From positions 62,001 through 126,000 of the forward strand of contig CAVPSA010000018.1 of the NCBI GenBank assembly GCA_963707905.1: a stretch of 64,000 nt of DNA, in the 5' to 3' direction. This document shows positions 1-9,078 of the stretch, piece after piece. Origin of the DNA: DASXKD01 sp963707905 (GTDB taxonomy: Bacteria > Actinomycetota > Actinomycetes > Streptosporangiales > Streptosporangiaceae). The notes below the pieces were generated by a model. The model worked only from the letters and a program-made list of their open reading frames with translations. It was not told where the DNA came from and made no database searches. Both the position numbers and the translations under genes were made by a program. Every line of letters starts with the position of its first letter. Within the stretch, counting starts at the first letter, position 1.

Positions 1-155
1 CCCGACATGTCATCCGGTCAGCCGGATTGTCTGACCCCCTGGCCGATTTCGCTGCTGCCTCTGGCTGCCGCATGGTGTCCCGGACCGGGCGGCGCGGTGC
101 CGTCCGGCCAGAGGCGAACGGGATGGCCGCTCGCCGTGCGTCGAAAGGGCAGCCA

Positions 156-341
156 ATGCTCAAGTACTACGTGTTCCTGAGGAACTTCCTCGCCGACCCA
201 TTGCCCCGGAACGACCGTGGCGCGACCGCCGTGGAGTACGGCTTGATCGTGGCGCTGATCGCGGCCGCGATCGCGGCAATCCTGGTCACCCTCGGCGGCA
301 CCATCAGGACCTGGCTCACCACTATCAACAACGATTTCTGA
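156..341 (+). CDS. flp: Flp/Fap-type pilin subunit
   Basis: Small Flp-family type IVb pilin, the main subunit of Tad pili. It is 61 residues from the ATG at 156. An upstream in-frame start at 27 would add an arginine-rich stretch unlike any pilin leader. A short leader ends in RNDRG, followed by ATAVEYGLI. The G22/A23 bond is the expected prepilin peptidase cut, and Glu sits at +5 as in the family. A single hydrophobic segment (about residues 24-47) follows, then a short polar tail. Purine-rich AAAGGG lies about 8 bases upstream. It leads the Tad locus; the processing peptidase is not in this window. Confidence 0.9.
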   Translation: MLKYYVFLRNFLADPLPRNDRGATAVEYGLIVALIAAAIAAILVTLGGTIRTWLTTINNDF

Positions 342-691
342 CCCGGATGGAGGGCGAGCGCCCCCGGCAGGGATCCGGCCGCTGGCGCGGCCGGCCCTGA
401 CCGGATGCCTCGCGGGTTCCTGCTGGTGCGGAGCGGCGCAGACCCCCGCAGAACTGCCGTCGCACGGCCGCGGTGCCGGAGACGACCTTGGCGCTGGCGG
501 ATGCCGGCGGCCGGGTGCAGCCCATGAGGTACCGCTTGCCAGCGACATCAGGTACCGGAGGTCACGGTGACCTGAGCATGCCGGCAACAGCTCAGCACCA
601 TGCACCAGCCTTCTGCACGCGCTCTGACCGGCGGCGGGCGGGACGGAAGAGCTAGCCGTCCCGCCCCTTCGGTCCAGGAAGGGGCAAGCCA
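342..691. other. intergenic region between pilin and tadE
   Basis: About 350 bases with no convincing gene; the open frames here lack family resemblance and ribosome sites. It contains a GC hairpin just after the pilin gene (375-394) and, at its end, the AGGAAGGGG ribosome site of the tadE-like gene. In Tad loci such a gap often separates the highly expressed pilin from the assembly genes, which would fit a partial terminator here; that is inference. Confidence 0.5.
375..394 (+). terminator. possible attenuator/terminator after the pilin gene
   Basis: Eight-base perfect inverted repeat CCGGCCGC / GCGGCCGG around a TGGC loop, 34 bases after the pilin stop codon. No T-run follows, which is usual in high-GC actinomycetes. 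It may limit read-through from pilin into the assembly genes. Confidence 0.4.
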
Positions 692-1177
692 ATGATGGGC
701 CCACGGCGATTCAGCGGCCGCAACGCACGGGACCGTGGTGCACGCGACCGTGGTGCACGCGACCGTGGCGCACGGGACCGTGGCGCACGGGACCGTGGCG
801 CCGCGGCGGTGGAGTTCGCCCTGGTTCTACCGCTGCTCCTGTTGATCCTGTTCGCGATCATCGACTTCGGCCGAGCCCTCAATACCCAGATAACGCTCAC
901 TCAGGCGGCCCGTGAAGGGGCCAGGCTGGCGGCCTTGGGCGAGCCGAACGTGGCGGCCCGGACCCAGGCGGCCGCCACCGGGCTCAGCCCGGTGAACGTG
1001 AACGTGACCCCCTGCCCGCCCGGTGCCGGGCCGGCCGCGAATGCCACCGTCACGGCCAGCTACGCGTTCTCATTCGTCACCCCGATCGGGGCGATCGCCG
1101 GATTGTTCGGCGGCGGTGGCGGGCTAGGATCTCCGATCACGCTGACCGCGACGGGGGTCATGCCGTGCGAGACCTGA
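692..1177 (+). CDS. tadE: TadE-like pseudopilin
   Basis: TadE-family minor pseudopilin, 161 residues. After a charged leader made of ARDRG repeats comes RGAAAVEFALVLPLLLLILF. The G/A junction with Glu at +5 is the prepilin-peptidase-like site, and the hydrophobic helix covers about residues 37-55. The downstream AARGGARLA-type segment (here AAREGARLAALGE) is typical of the family. The start ATG at 692 follows AGGAAGGGG by 8 bases; a second ATG is at 695. It precedes the tadG-like gene, whose GTG at 1165 overlaps its end. The five-fold leader repeat is unusual and is listed separately. Confidence 0.85.
   Translation: MMGPRRFSGRNARDRGARDRGARDRGARDRGARDRGAAAVEFALVLPLLLLILFAIIDFGRALNTQITLTQAAREGARLAALGEPNVAARTQAAATGLSPVNVNVTPCPPGAGPAANATVTASYAFSFVTPIGAIAGLFGGGGGLGSPITLTATGVMPCET
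725..799 (+). repeat. five 15-bp tandem repeats encoding ARDRG
   Basis: Five in-frame copies of GCACGnGACCGTGGn run head to tail (725-739, 740-754, 755-769, 770-784, 785-799). They differ only at the second-codon wobble (CGG/CGC) and the last base. They encode (ARDRG)5 directly before the pseudopilin cleavage motif. The 15-bp unit keeps frame, so copy-number change would alter only leader length. Confidence 0.95.
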
Positions 1178-2278
1178 TCACCCGGTCCGGCCGGCGGCTG
1201 CAGCGGCCGGCTTCGGCGAGCGGGGCGCGGTCGCCATCCTGGTCACGCTTTTCCTCGGCTTCGGCGTGCTGCTGGGAATGGCGGCCCTGGTGATCGACGT
1301 CGGCCGGCTCTACCAGGAACGCGCGGAATTGCAGAACGGTGCCGACGCGGCCGCGATCGGGGTGGCGAAGAGTTGCGCGCTCGGCACCTGCGACCCGGCC
1401 GTCGCCACCAGCTATGCCGACGCCAATGCCTCCGCGCTGACCGGTAACACCGCCGGGGTGCCCATGATCTGCGGCTCCGGGGACATGGGATCCTGCCCCG
1501 GCAGCACGGGCACCTTGGCCGACTGCCCGGAGCCGCCGCCGCCGGCACCAATTACGTGGACGTGCACACGGCCACGCTCACCGCCAGCGGCTCGACGCTG
1601 CTTCCCCCCGCCTTCGCCCAGCACACTGCTCGGCAACTCCGGCTATCAGGGCACCACGGTGCACGCCTGTGCCCAGGCGGAGTGGGGCGCGCCCGCGTCC
1701 GCGACCACTACCGCGGTCGCGATCTCGGCGTGCGAGTGGGACCAGGCGACGCAGCAGGGAGCCTTGTTCGCCCCGGCGTCCGCCAGCCGAGCCCGCGCCC
1801 TCCTTCGACCAAGTGCTCAAGCTGAACGCGGGCAACGGCAGCGGCTGTGCGACCGAGCCTGCGGGCGCGGACGGGCCAGGCAGCTTCGGCTGGGTGGCTC
1901 ATCCCAGAGGCAACTGCACCTTGCCCATCAGCGGCTCTTCCTTCCCGGCCCGCACCCGCCCGTGGACCAGCTACTCCTGCGTGCTGGCCCTGCAAAGCGC
2001 ACAGCAGAACCAGACTCCGATCCTGGTCCCTGTCTACGTATCGGAGAGCGGCGCCAGCTACACCCTGATGGGCTTTGCCGACTTCGTGGTCACCGGATAC
2101 CACCTGCCCGGCTTCGATGGCGCGTACTTCGAGCCCCGGACCTGGCTGGCCCCCGCGAACAACTGCCAGGGCGGCGACTACTGCCTCAACGGCTACTTCG
2201 TTCAGGGGGTCGCGCTATTCACCGGGACGCTTCGGCAACAACAACCTCGGGGTCTCCGTCATCGAGCTGACCGGCTGA
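1165..2278 (+). CDS. tadG: TadG-like / TadE-TadG family pilus assembly protein (frameshifted as read)
   Basis: Putative Tad pseudopilin/TadG-like protein. From GTG 1165 the product can be followed only by changing frame about five times (near 1205, 1530, 1620, 1780 and 2225). The joined product has the expected GERGAVAILVTLFLGFGVLLG membrane segment. Then follow ALVIDVGRLYQERAELQNGADAAA, the hallmark of the family, and a long Cys-containing outer region ending in GVSVIELTG. No internal stop substitutions are needed and codon bias stays actinobacterial in the coding frame. Single-base sequence errors therefore seem likelier than true decay. Its start overlaps the tadE stop and cpaB follows 33 bases later. 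Confidence 0.75.
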
Positions 2279-2311
2279 GGTCCCGGGGACCGACCGGAGA
2301 GTGGAGGAACG

Positions 2312-3094
2312 TTGAAGCGTCGGATGCTGACCGTCGCGCTCGCCGTGCTGCTGGCCGCGGCCGGGACCGTCGCGGTGCTGGGTTACGTCCACCAGGCCAA
2401 TATCCGCGCCGTCGCGGGCATGAAGGCCGTCACCGTGCTCGTGGCTGAGGGCACGATCCCCTCGGGCACCCAGGCCGGCCAGGCGCTGCGCGAGGGCCTG
2501 CTGGCCAGCCAGCGGCTGCCCGTGTCGTCGGTGCCCGCCGACGCGGTCCGGTCGCTCACCCCCGGGCTCGCCGGGCTGGTCACCAGCGGGGCGGTGCCGT
2601 CGGGGCAGGTGCTGCTGCGGCCGATGCTGGTGACCGCCGCGGAGGTCACCGGCGGCGTGGCGATCCCGAAAGGCATGGTCGCGGTGAGCATGCAGCTGTG
2701 TGTGCCCGAGGACGTCGCGGGCTACGTCACGCCCGGCGCCAGGGTTGCCGTTTTCGACACCTACAGCAACACCGGCAACCTGGCGCGAACCTGCAACGTC
2801 GACCACCAGGGTTTTCTGCCCAGCCAGGCCCACACCGTGACGGTCCTGCCGGAGGTGGAGGTCCTGTCCGTCACGCAAGCCCCGTCCACCGCACAGAACA
2901 GCGGCGCGCTGTCCAGCAGCTCGGCCAACGCCCCTGCGACTCAGGGTGCGGTGCTGGTGACGTTTGCCGTGCGTCAGGCCGATGCCGAGCGGCTCATCCA
3001 GGTCGAGGAGACGGGGTTGCCCTACCTGGCGCTGCTCACCTCCACCTCCGGCACCAGGTTCGACGCCGCGCCCGTTTCGCTGATCCAGCCCTGA
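2312..3094 (+). CDS. cpaB: Flp pilus assembly protein CpaB/RcpC (SAF domain)
   Basis: CpaB/RcpC-type protein, 260 residues, intact. A TTG start at 2312 follows GGAGG (2303-2307). An N-terminal membrane anchor (about residues 5-26) is followed by the SAF-like domain containing VLVAEGTIPSGT and the ALREGLL / VTSGAVPSGQVLL pattern. A C-terminal region contains VTFAVRQADAERLIQVEE. In Tad systems this periplasmic or extracellular-side protein supports pilus assembly. It is the only gene between 1.2 and 5.6 kb without an apparent frameshift. Confidence 0.82.
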   Translation: MKRRMLTVALAVLLAAAGTVAVLGYVHQANIRAVAGMKAVTVLVAEGTIPSGTQAGQALREGLLASQRLPVSSVPADAVRSLTPGLAGLVTSGAVPSGQVLLRPMLVTAAEVTGGVAIPKGMVAVSMQLCVPEDVAGYVTPGARVAVFDTYSNTGNLARTCNVDHQGFLPSQAHTVTVLPEVEVLSVTQAPSTAQNSGALSSSSANAPATQGAVLVTFAVRQADAERLIQVEETGLPYLALLTSTSGTRFDAAPVSLIQP

Positions 3095-3109
3095 GACCAG
3101 GAGCCCATC

Positions 3110-4275
3110 GTGCCCATCCTGTGCGAGCCCACTTCCAGCGCCCGAGAGCTGATGCACAGCATCGGCGGCGAGGTACGCGTCGCGGACACCCTGGGTGCCA
3201 CGGCCCGGCTGCGTAATGACGACCCGAACGAGACCCTGGTGGTGATCGGCCCGCGGGCGGCCGTCGGCGACGCTCTGGCGTTCAGCGCGGCGCTGCGGCT
3301 GGCCAGGCTGGCCGTGGGCGTGATCCTGGCCCGCACGGAGGTCGACGTCGCCTTGCTGACCAAGGCGCTGCAGTCCGGGGTGCGCGAGGTCGTCCCGGTC
3401 GGCGGACCATGCCGCGCTGACGGCCGCCTGCCGCCGGTCCTTCGAGGTGTCGCGGCGGATGCTCACGCCACCGGTCGAGGACGAGTCGACGCCGGGCCAG
3501 ATCGTGACCGTGTTCGCCGCCAAGGGCGGCTGCGGCAAGACCACGCTGGCGATCAACCTCGGCGTGGCGCTCGCCCGGCTGGGCCGGCCAGCGTGTGCGT
3601 GGTGGACCTGGACCTGGCCTTCGGTGACGTGGCGATCAGCGTCCAGCGCGACCCGGTCCGGACGATCGGTGGACGCGCTGCCGATGGCGGGCCACCTGGA
3701 TGTCACCGGCGCCGCGTCCCTGCTGACCGGCTACCAGCCGGGCCTGGACATGCTGCTGGCGCCGGTCACTCCCGGTGACGCGGAGAAGATCCCGCCGACC
3801 GCTGGTCGGGGAGCTGCTGGCCGTGCTGCGCACCATGTTCGACTTCATCGTGGTGGACACCCCGGCGCAGTTCAGCGAGCACGTGCTGACCGCGATGGAC
3901 GTCTCCGGCGCAGCTTGTCCTGCTCACCACGCCGGACGTGCCCGCGCTGAAGAACCTTCGCGTCACGCTGGACATGCTGGACCTGCTGTCCTACCCGAGA
4001 CAGATCCGCTCGGTGGTGGTCAACCGCTCGGATTCCAAGGTGGGCCTGAGCTTGGAGCGGGTCGAGCGGGTGGTGCGCTGCCCGATCTCCGCGCTGTGTC
4101 CCGTCCAGCCGCGCCGTGCCCATCTCGATCAACAAGGGCACGCCCATCACGCTGGACAGCCCCCGGCCATCCGGTCAGCCAGGCCATCTCCAGGTTCGCC
4201 CAGGAACGGCTGACAGGAGCGCCGGAAACCACTCGGAGGCTGGGCAGGCTGCGCAGCAAGGGAAAGGTCGCATGA
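3110..4275 (+). CDS. cpaE: CpaE/TadZ-like MinD-type ATPase (frameshifted as read)
   Basis: Tad pilus localisation ATPase. GTG start at 3110. The N-terminal receiver-like half ends near residue 100. The P-loop domain starts with VTVFAAKGGCGKTT (deviant Walker A) and continues with VCVVDLDLAFGDVA, FIVVDTPAQF and VVVNRSDSKVGLS. It ends in the family motif PSSRAVPISINKGTPI. About seven single-base indels are needed, near 3404, 3590, 3668, 3798, 3908, 4097 and 4161, mostly extra bases. Its TGA overlaps the ATG of tadA (ATGA), indicating coupling. The function should be intact if the indels are errors; otherwise it is a pseudogene. Confidence 0.78.
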
Positions 4276-5638
4276 GCCTGTCCGACCGGCTGTCCCAGAT
4301 GCGGATGGCCGGCGCGCAACCGCTGGAACGCAGTGGCCCGTCTCGCCGGGTGGCCCGCCACGCCGATCCGTTCGGCCCGCTGAAGCGCAGCGTGCACGAG
4401 GCGCTGCTGGAGACGCTCGGGCCGAAGCTGTACGACGCGAACATCGATCAGCGGGAACTGGAACGGCAGGTGACGCAGACGCTGCAGGCAGTGCTGCAGC
4501 GCGACGAGACCCCGATGACGACAGCCGACCGGGTCGCGGGTCGCGCAGGAGGTGTCGGATGACATCCTCGGCCACGGGCCGCTGGAGCCATTCCTGCGCG
4601 ACCCGGACGTCTCCGAGATCATGGTCAACGGCCACGACCAGATCTACGTCGAGCGCGACGGCCTGCTGTACCCGGTGGACGCGGCCTTCGCCGACGAGGC
4701 CATCTGCGCCGGACCATCGACAAGATCGTGGCACGGATCGGCCGGCGGGTGGACGAGGCCAGCCCGATGGTGGACGCCCGGCTGCCCGACGGCAGCCGGG
4801 TCAACGCCGTGGTGCCGCCGGTCGCGCTCGACGGATCGCTGCTGACGATCCGGAAGTTCGCCGTCGAGCCGCTGACGGTGGGCCATCTCATCCAGTTCGG
4901 CACGATGACCCCGCAGGTAGCCGATCTGCTGCGGGTCTGCGTGGAGGGCCGGCTGAACATCGTGATCGGCGGCGGCACCGGATCGGGCAAGACCACGACG
5001 CTGAACGTGCTGTCCAGTTTCGTACCGGCCGATGAGCGGATCGTCACGATCGAGGACGCGGCCGAACTGCAACTGCGCCAGGAGCATGTGCTGCGGCTCG
5101 AATCGCGCCCGCCCAACCTGGAGAAACGCGGCGAGATCACGATCAGGGACCTGGTGCGCAACGCACTGCGCATGCGGCCGGACCGGATCATCATCGGCGA
5201 GGTGCGCGACGCGGCCACCCTCGACATGCTCCAGGCGATGAACACCGGCCACGACGGCTCCATCACCACCATTCACTCCAACTCGCCGCGCGACTCACTG
5301 TCCCGGATGGAGACGATGGTGATGATGGCCGACGTGGAGCTGACCCAGCGCGCGATCCGCGAGCAGATGGCCTCGGCCATCGACCTGATCCTGCATCAGG
5401 CGCGGCTCAAGGACGGCTCCCGGAGGATCACCCACATCACCGAGGTGCACGGCACCGAGGGTGACGTCATCATGCTGCAGGACCTGTTCATGTTCGATTT
5501 CCACGCGGGGACGGATGACCGCGGCCGTCACCGGGGCACCTGCGCGGCACCGGGCTGCGCCCGCTGTTCCTGAACCGGCTGGCCGACCGCGGCGTTCAGG
5601 TGCCGCCGGGGATCTTCCGGGGTGAGTTCGTCCGATGA
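4272..5638 (+). CDS. tadA: TadA/CpaF secretion ATPase (frameshifted as read)
   Basis: Type II/IV secretion ATPase that powers Flp pilus assembly at the inner face of the membrane. Visible in order: DDILGHGPLEPFLRDPDVSE, PMVDARLPDGSRVNAV, Walker A GGGTGSGKTTT, the Asp box TIEDAAELQL, the Walker B region IIIGEVRDAATLDML, the His box STTIHSNSPRD-type (ITTIHSN), and a C-terminal FHAG...TGLRPLFLNRLADRGV. Three indels break the frame: an extra G near 4541, a missing C near 4705 and a missing G near 5537. Each is restored by one base. ATGA overlaps link it to cpaE and tadB. Confidence 0.85.
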
Positions 5639-7392
5639 CCCCGATGCCGGCCGTGCGGCGGCGGGGTGCCCGTGCCGCACCGAAAAGGGCCAGGGCCGCG
5701 GCACCGGCGCGGCCGCTGCTCACGCGGGCGTGCGCGGTGCTGGCCTGCGCGGCCGTGCTGCTGATGGGGCCGGCGGCCGCCGCAGATGGGGCGGACACGC
5801 TGGCCCCGGCCCAGGGCCGCACGGTGATGATCCTCCTCGACAACAACTCCTCCACCGACTGGGTGGTCTTCGCCCGCCGGTCGGCGCTCGCGTACCTGCG
5901 CGCGCTCCCGCCGGGCGTGCCTGCCGGGCTGATCACGTTCGCCACCGGGTGGCATCTCGTGCTGCGCCCCACCACCGACCGGGCCCGGCTGGAGGCGGCC
6001 GTGTCCGCCGTGCAGGGGGCCGGCGGGAGCTTCTACAACTCGGAGGGAATCTACGCCGCGCTGGCTCACGTGACCACGGCCGAGCCCCGGCTGCGCACGG
6101 CCGGAAGCAGGCTTCTGGTGATCTCCGATGCCGAGAACCTCGTCGGCCCCGCCCTTGCCGCGCCCATTCCCGCCGACGTCATCATGCAGCGCACCGACGA
6201 GGACGACTACATCGGCAGACTGGGCCCGCTCGCTCCCCGGAGCGGCGGTCACCTGGTCGCGTCCTGGAGCGGCAAGCACCTGATCAGCCCGCAGCGGGTG
6301 GCCGCGCTCGCCACGGCCGTTTTCGGGAAGCCCTCCGCGGTCCGTCCGCCAGCCCCCCGGACCCACCGGCCACGGCCGCAGGCAGGCGGGGCGCCGGCCA
6401 GTGCCGCGCCCGCTCTGCCGTGGTCGCTGATCGCGGGCGCCGCGGCCCTGTTCGTGGCGCTGTTCCTGCTGGTGCTGACCGCGCTGCGGTCCGCGGCCCG
6501 GGCCGGCCAGGAGCGGGACCTGGCGGGCCGGATCGGGCATTATGGCCCGCAGCATCCGGCCACGCTGGACGCGGAGGAGGTGGCGGACGCCCGGAAGGTC
6601 AGCCGCGCCGCCCAGGATGCGACCAAGCGGCTGATGACCTCCGCGGCGCAGGACCGCCTGGCCGAGCGGCTGGACCTGGCCGGAGTGGCCCGCAAGCCGG
6701 CCGAATGGGCGCTGCTGGGCATCTGCCTGGGCGTCGTCGTCGCGGCCGCGCTGAGCCTTGTCACCAGCTACGTCCTGCTCGGCGTCCTGGTCGGCGGGCT
6801 GATCGGCTGGCTGGCCATGCGGGTCTCGCTGAGCATGCGGATCGTGCGCCGGCGGACGGCCTTTGGCGAGCAGCTACCCGACACGCTGCAGCTCGTCGCG
6901 AGCGCGCTGAGGGCCGGCTTCTCGCTGGCCCAGGCGCTGGACGCGGTCGTGCGCGAGGACACCCAGCCCATCGCAGGGGAGATCTCCCGCGCGCTGGGCG
7001 AGGTCCGGCTCGGCGGCAACCTCGAGGACGGGCTGGACGCGGTCGCCAACCGGATGGAGTCCGAGGACCTGCGCTGGACCGTCACGGCGATCCGGATCCA
7101 GCAGGGCGTCGGCGGCAACCTCGCCGAGATCCTGCTCACCATTGCCGGCACGATCCGGGAGCGCGCATTCCTCCGCCGCCAGGTGCGTGCGCTCAGCGCC
7201 GAGGGCCGGCTGTCCGCCTACATCCTCGTCGCGCTTCCGGTGCTGATCGGCATCTGGCTGTTCGTCAGCGCGCCGCAGTACATGCGCCCGCTCTACACCA
7301 CAAGCGTCGGCAAGCTCCTCCTGTCAGCCGCCATCGTGCTGCTGGTGTTCGGTGCTTTCTGGATGCGCAAGATGATCAGGATAAAGATCTGA
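5635..7392 (+). CDS. tadB: TadB-like inner-membrane platform protein with N-terminal vWA-like domain
   Basis: 585-residue fusion. Residues about 1-50 are a basic N-terminus with a hydrophobic segment. About 60-215 is a von Willebrand factor A-like region (VMILLDNNSSTDW, then GLITFATGW and LLVISDAEN). The MIDAS site reads DNNSS, so the canonical DxSxS is degenerate. A membrane segment near 262-285 leads to the GspF/T2SSF part (about 415-545) with FGEQLPDTLQLVASALRAGFSLAQAL and IRIQQGVGGNLAEIL, and C-terminal membrane helices. Fusion of vWA and TadB is known in actinobacterial Tad loci. The domain would lie outside the membrane and might contact surface or pilus components; that is inference. 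Confidence 0.85.
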   Translation: MTPMPAVRRRGARAAPKRARAAAPARPLLTRACAVLACAAVLLMGPAAAADGADTLAPAQGRTVMILLDNNSSTDWVVFARRSALAYLRALPPGVPAGLITFATGWHLVLRPTTDRARLEAAVSAVQGAGGSFYNSEGIYAALAHVTTAEPRLRTAGSRLLVISDAENLVGPALAAPIPADVIMQRTDEDDYIGRLGPLAPRSGGHLVASWSGKHLISPQRVAALATAVFGKPSAVRPPAPRTHRPRPQAGGAPASAAPALPWSLIAGAAALFVALFLLVLTALRSAARAGQERDLAGRIGHYGPQHPATLDAEEVADARKVSRAAQDATKRLMTSAAQDRLAERLDLAGVARKPAEWALLGICLGVVVAAALSLVTSYVLLGVLVGGLIGWLAMRVSLSMRIVRRRTAFGEQLPDTLQLVASALRAGFSLAQALDAVVREDTQPIAGEISRALGEVRLGGNLEDGLDAVANRMESEDLRWTVTAIRIQQGVGGNLAEILLTIAGTIRERAFLRRQVRALSAEGRLSAYILVALPVLIGIWLFVSAPQYMRPLYTTSVGKLLLSAAIVLLVFGAFWMRKMIRIKI

Positions 7393-7393
7393 G

Positions 7394-8305
7394 ATGTCCA
7401 GTTCTGTCCTTCTCATTGGCGGCCTCGCCGCCCTCGCGCTGGCGGTCGCGGTCATGGCGATGGCGCTGATGCTGGCCCGGCAGGCCCGGCCGAGCGTCGA
7501 CCGGGCGCTGGCCACGATCGACGAGCGCTATACCCGCGACGCCGTCGGCCGCAGCAAGGACGCCGACCCGTTCCAGATCCCCGACTGGATGCGGCGCCTG
7601 GCGAAGCGGCTTTCCCCCGCTGGCGTCGCGACCGTCATGCAGCGCAGGCTCGACATCGCGGGCAACCCGCGCGGCTGGACCTCCGACCGCATGCTCGCCG
7701 TCAAGGGGCTCGGCCTGGTGGCACTGGGGTTGCTCGGTGCGCTGTACGGGGTGCGCAACCCGGAGCTGTTCGTCGTGGGCGCCGGGCTCGGTGCCGTGAT
7801 CGGCTTCTTCCTGCCCGACCTGCTCCTGTACAACTCAGGGCTGAGGCGGCAGCAGCAGATCCCGGTTATCCTGCCGGACGCGCTGGACATGCTGACCATC
7901 TGCGTGGAGGCCGGCCTCGGGTTCGACGCCGCGCTCGCGCAGGTGGCGCGCAACACCAAGGGACCGGTGGCCGCGGAATTCTCCCGCGTGCTGCAGGAGA
8001 TGCAGATCGGTAAGTCCCGGACCCAGGCATTGCGGGCCATGGCCGACCGCACCACCGTGCCGGAACTGCAGGCCTTTATCGCCGCCCTGGTGCAATCCGC
8101 CGAAATGGGCATTCCGGTCGCCCACGTGCTGCGCGAGCAAGCCAAGGAGATGCGGGTGCGCCGCCGCCAGCGGGCCGAGGAACTGGCGCAGAAGGTACCG
8201 GTGAAGATCACATTCCCGCTGATCTTCTGCCTTTTCCCGGCACTGATGGTGGTGATCCTCGGGCCAGGGGTCATCGAGATTGCGCATACGCTGTTTAACA
8301 AGTAG
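7394..8305 (+). CDS. tadC: TadC-like inner-membrane platform protein
   Basis: 303-residue GspF-family protein, partner of TadB in the Tad platform. It has an N-terminal helix (about 5-28), two central membrane segments (about 97-140) and the T2SSF core with LPDALDMLTICVEAGLGFDAALAQV and ALRAMADRTTVPELQAFIAALVQSAEMGIP. It ends with the FPLIFCLFPALMVVILGPG membrane helix. The start is one base after the tadB stop. Intact, of normal length, and co-transcribed with the locus. Confidence 0.9.
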   Translation: MSSSVLLIGGLAALALAVAVMAMALMLARQARPSVDRALATIDERYTRDAVGRSKDADPFQIPDWMRRLAKRLSPAGVATVMQRRLDIAGNPRGWTSDRMLAVKGLGLVALGLLGALYGVRNPELFVVGAGLGAVIGFFLPDLLLYNSGLRRQQQIPVILPDALDMLTICVEAGLGFDAALAQVARNTKGPVAAEFSRVLQEMQIGKSRTQALRAMADRTTVPELQAFIAALVQSAEMGIPVAHVLREQAKEMRVRRRQRAEELAQKVPVKITFPLIFCLFPALMVVILGPGVIEIAHTLFNK

Positions 8306-8317
8306 GAGCTGGCATCT

Positions 8318-9007
8318 GTGCTTGATGGGAGCGTTGGGACCACGGCACATCGGTTCCGCACCTGGGTTACGGCATCCGGTCCGGTCATCCGGGAAGTTCT
8401 GCGGTACCGGGAGTTCGCCCTGTTGGCGATCGCCCTGGCGTGCGTCATCGGCCTCATCATCATCCGTGGCCGGAGGTGGCGCGAAGCAGCACGCGGTTTC
8501 ACGCGTGTCCCGCAGGAGGCCGGGGCGGCTCGTGGCCGGCACGCAGTCTCGGGGCCGGCCGGCTCCGGGGAAATCCGTACAGCGCGGCCAGATTTCACCC
8601 GCCTTGCGCTCCTGCGCCGTGGTGTCCTGGGTCCGGCCGTCGGCCCACCCGGTCCCGGCACCCGCCGCCCCGGAGATCGAGGCCTGGACGAGTCCGCCCG
8701 GAGCGGTTCTTCGCCCGACGGCCGCACGGCCAGCCACGTCCCCGCGGAGGCGGCCAATACGGCGCATGACCCCTCCACATGGGACACGCCGCCCGGCACC
8801 CTGCAAGCATGGGGAGCCGAACCAGGGGATAACGGCATCGGAAAGGACCCGGCCGGCCTGCCCTGGGAGCCAGCCGAGAAACCGCCGGGAGAACCGCCAC
8901 CGGTGCCCACAGGTCCATGGGCAGCAGATCGCGACGGGGGCCGGCAGCGCCCGGGCCCCATAACGGACACTCGGCCTCCCTCGTCCCCAGACGACAACGG
9001 CCGTTGA
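8318..9007 (+). CDS. unknown single-pass membrane protein at the end of the Tad operon
   Basis: Predicted protein of 229 residues from GTG 8318, 12 bases after tadC. It has one clear membrane helix (about residues 33-50, FALLAIALACVIGLIII) followed by an Arg-rich stop-transfer segment. The remaining 170 residues are Pro/Gly/Ala/Arg-rich, low in complexity and likely unstructured. I recognise no domain. Position and spacing suggest it belongs to the Tad transcription unit. The low-complexity tail makes the exact reading frame less certain than for neighbours. Confidence 0.55.
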   Translation: MLDGSVGTTAHRFRTWVTASGPVIREVLRYREFALLAIALACVIGLIIIRGRRWREAARGFTRVPQEAGAARGRHAVSGPAGSGEIRTARPDFTRLALLRRGVLGPAVGPPGPGTRRPGDRGLDESARSGSSPDGRTASHVPAEAANTAHDPSTWDTPPGTLQAWGAEPGDNGIGKDPAGLPWEPAEKPPGEPPPVPTGPWAADRDGGRQRPGPITDTRPPSSPDDNGR

Positions 9008-9078
9008 GTTCTCCCCGCGACCAGACAGGAGCCATCACGCCCGGCGCATCCGGCTGCCGTCGTCTCGATGCCGGCACC

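Noticed and set aside
18..704. Long minus-strand open frame over the pilin region
   Set aside because: Arg/Pro/Gly-rich, no family features, and antisense to the clear pilin gene.
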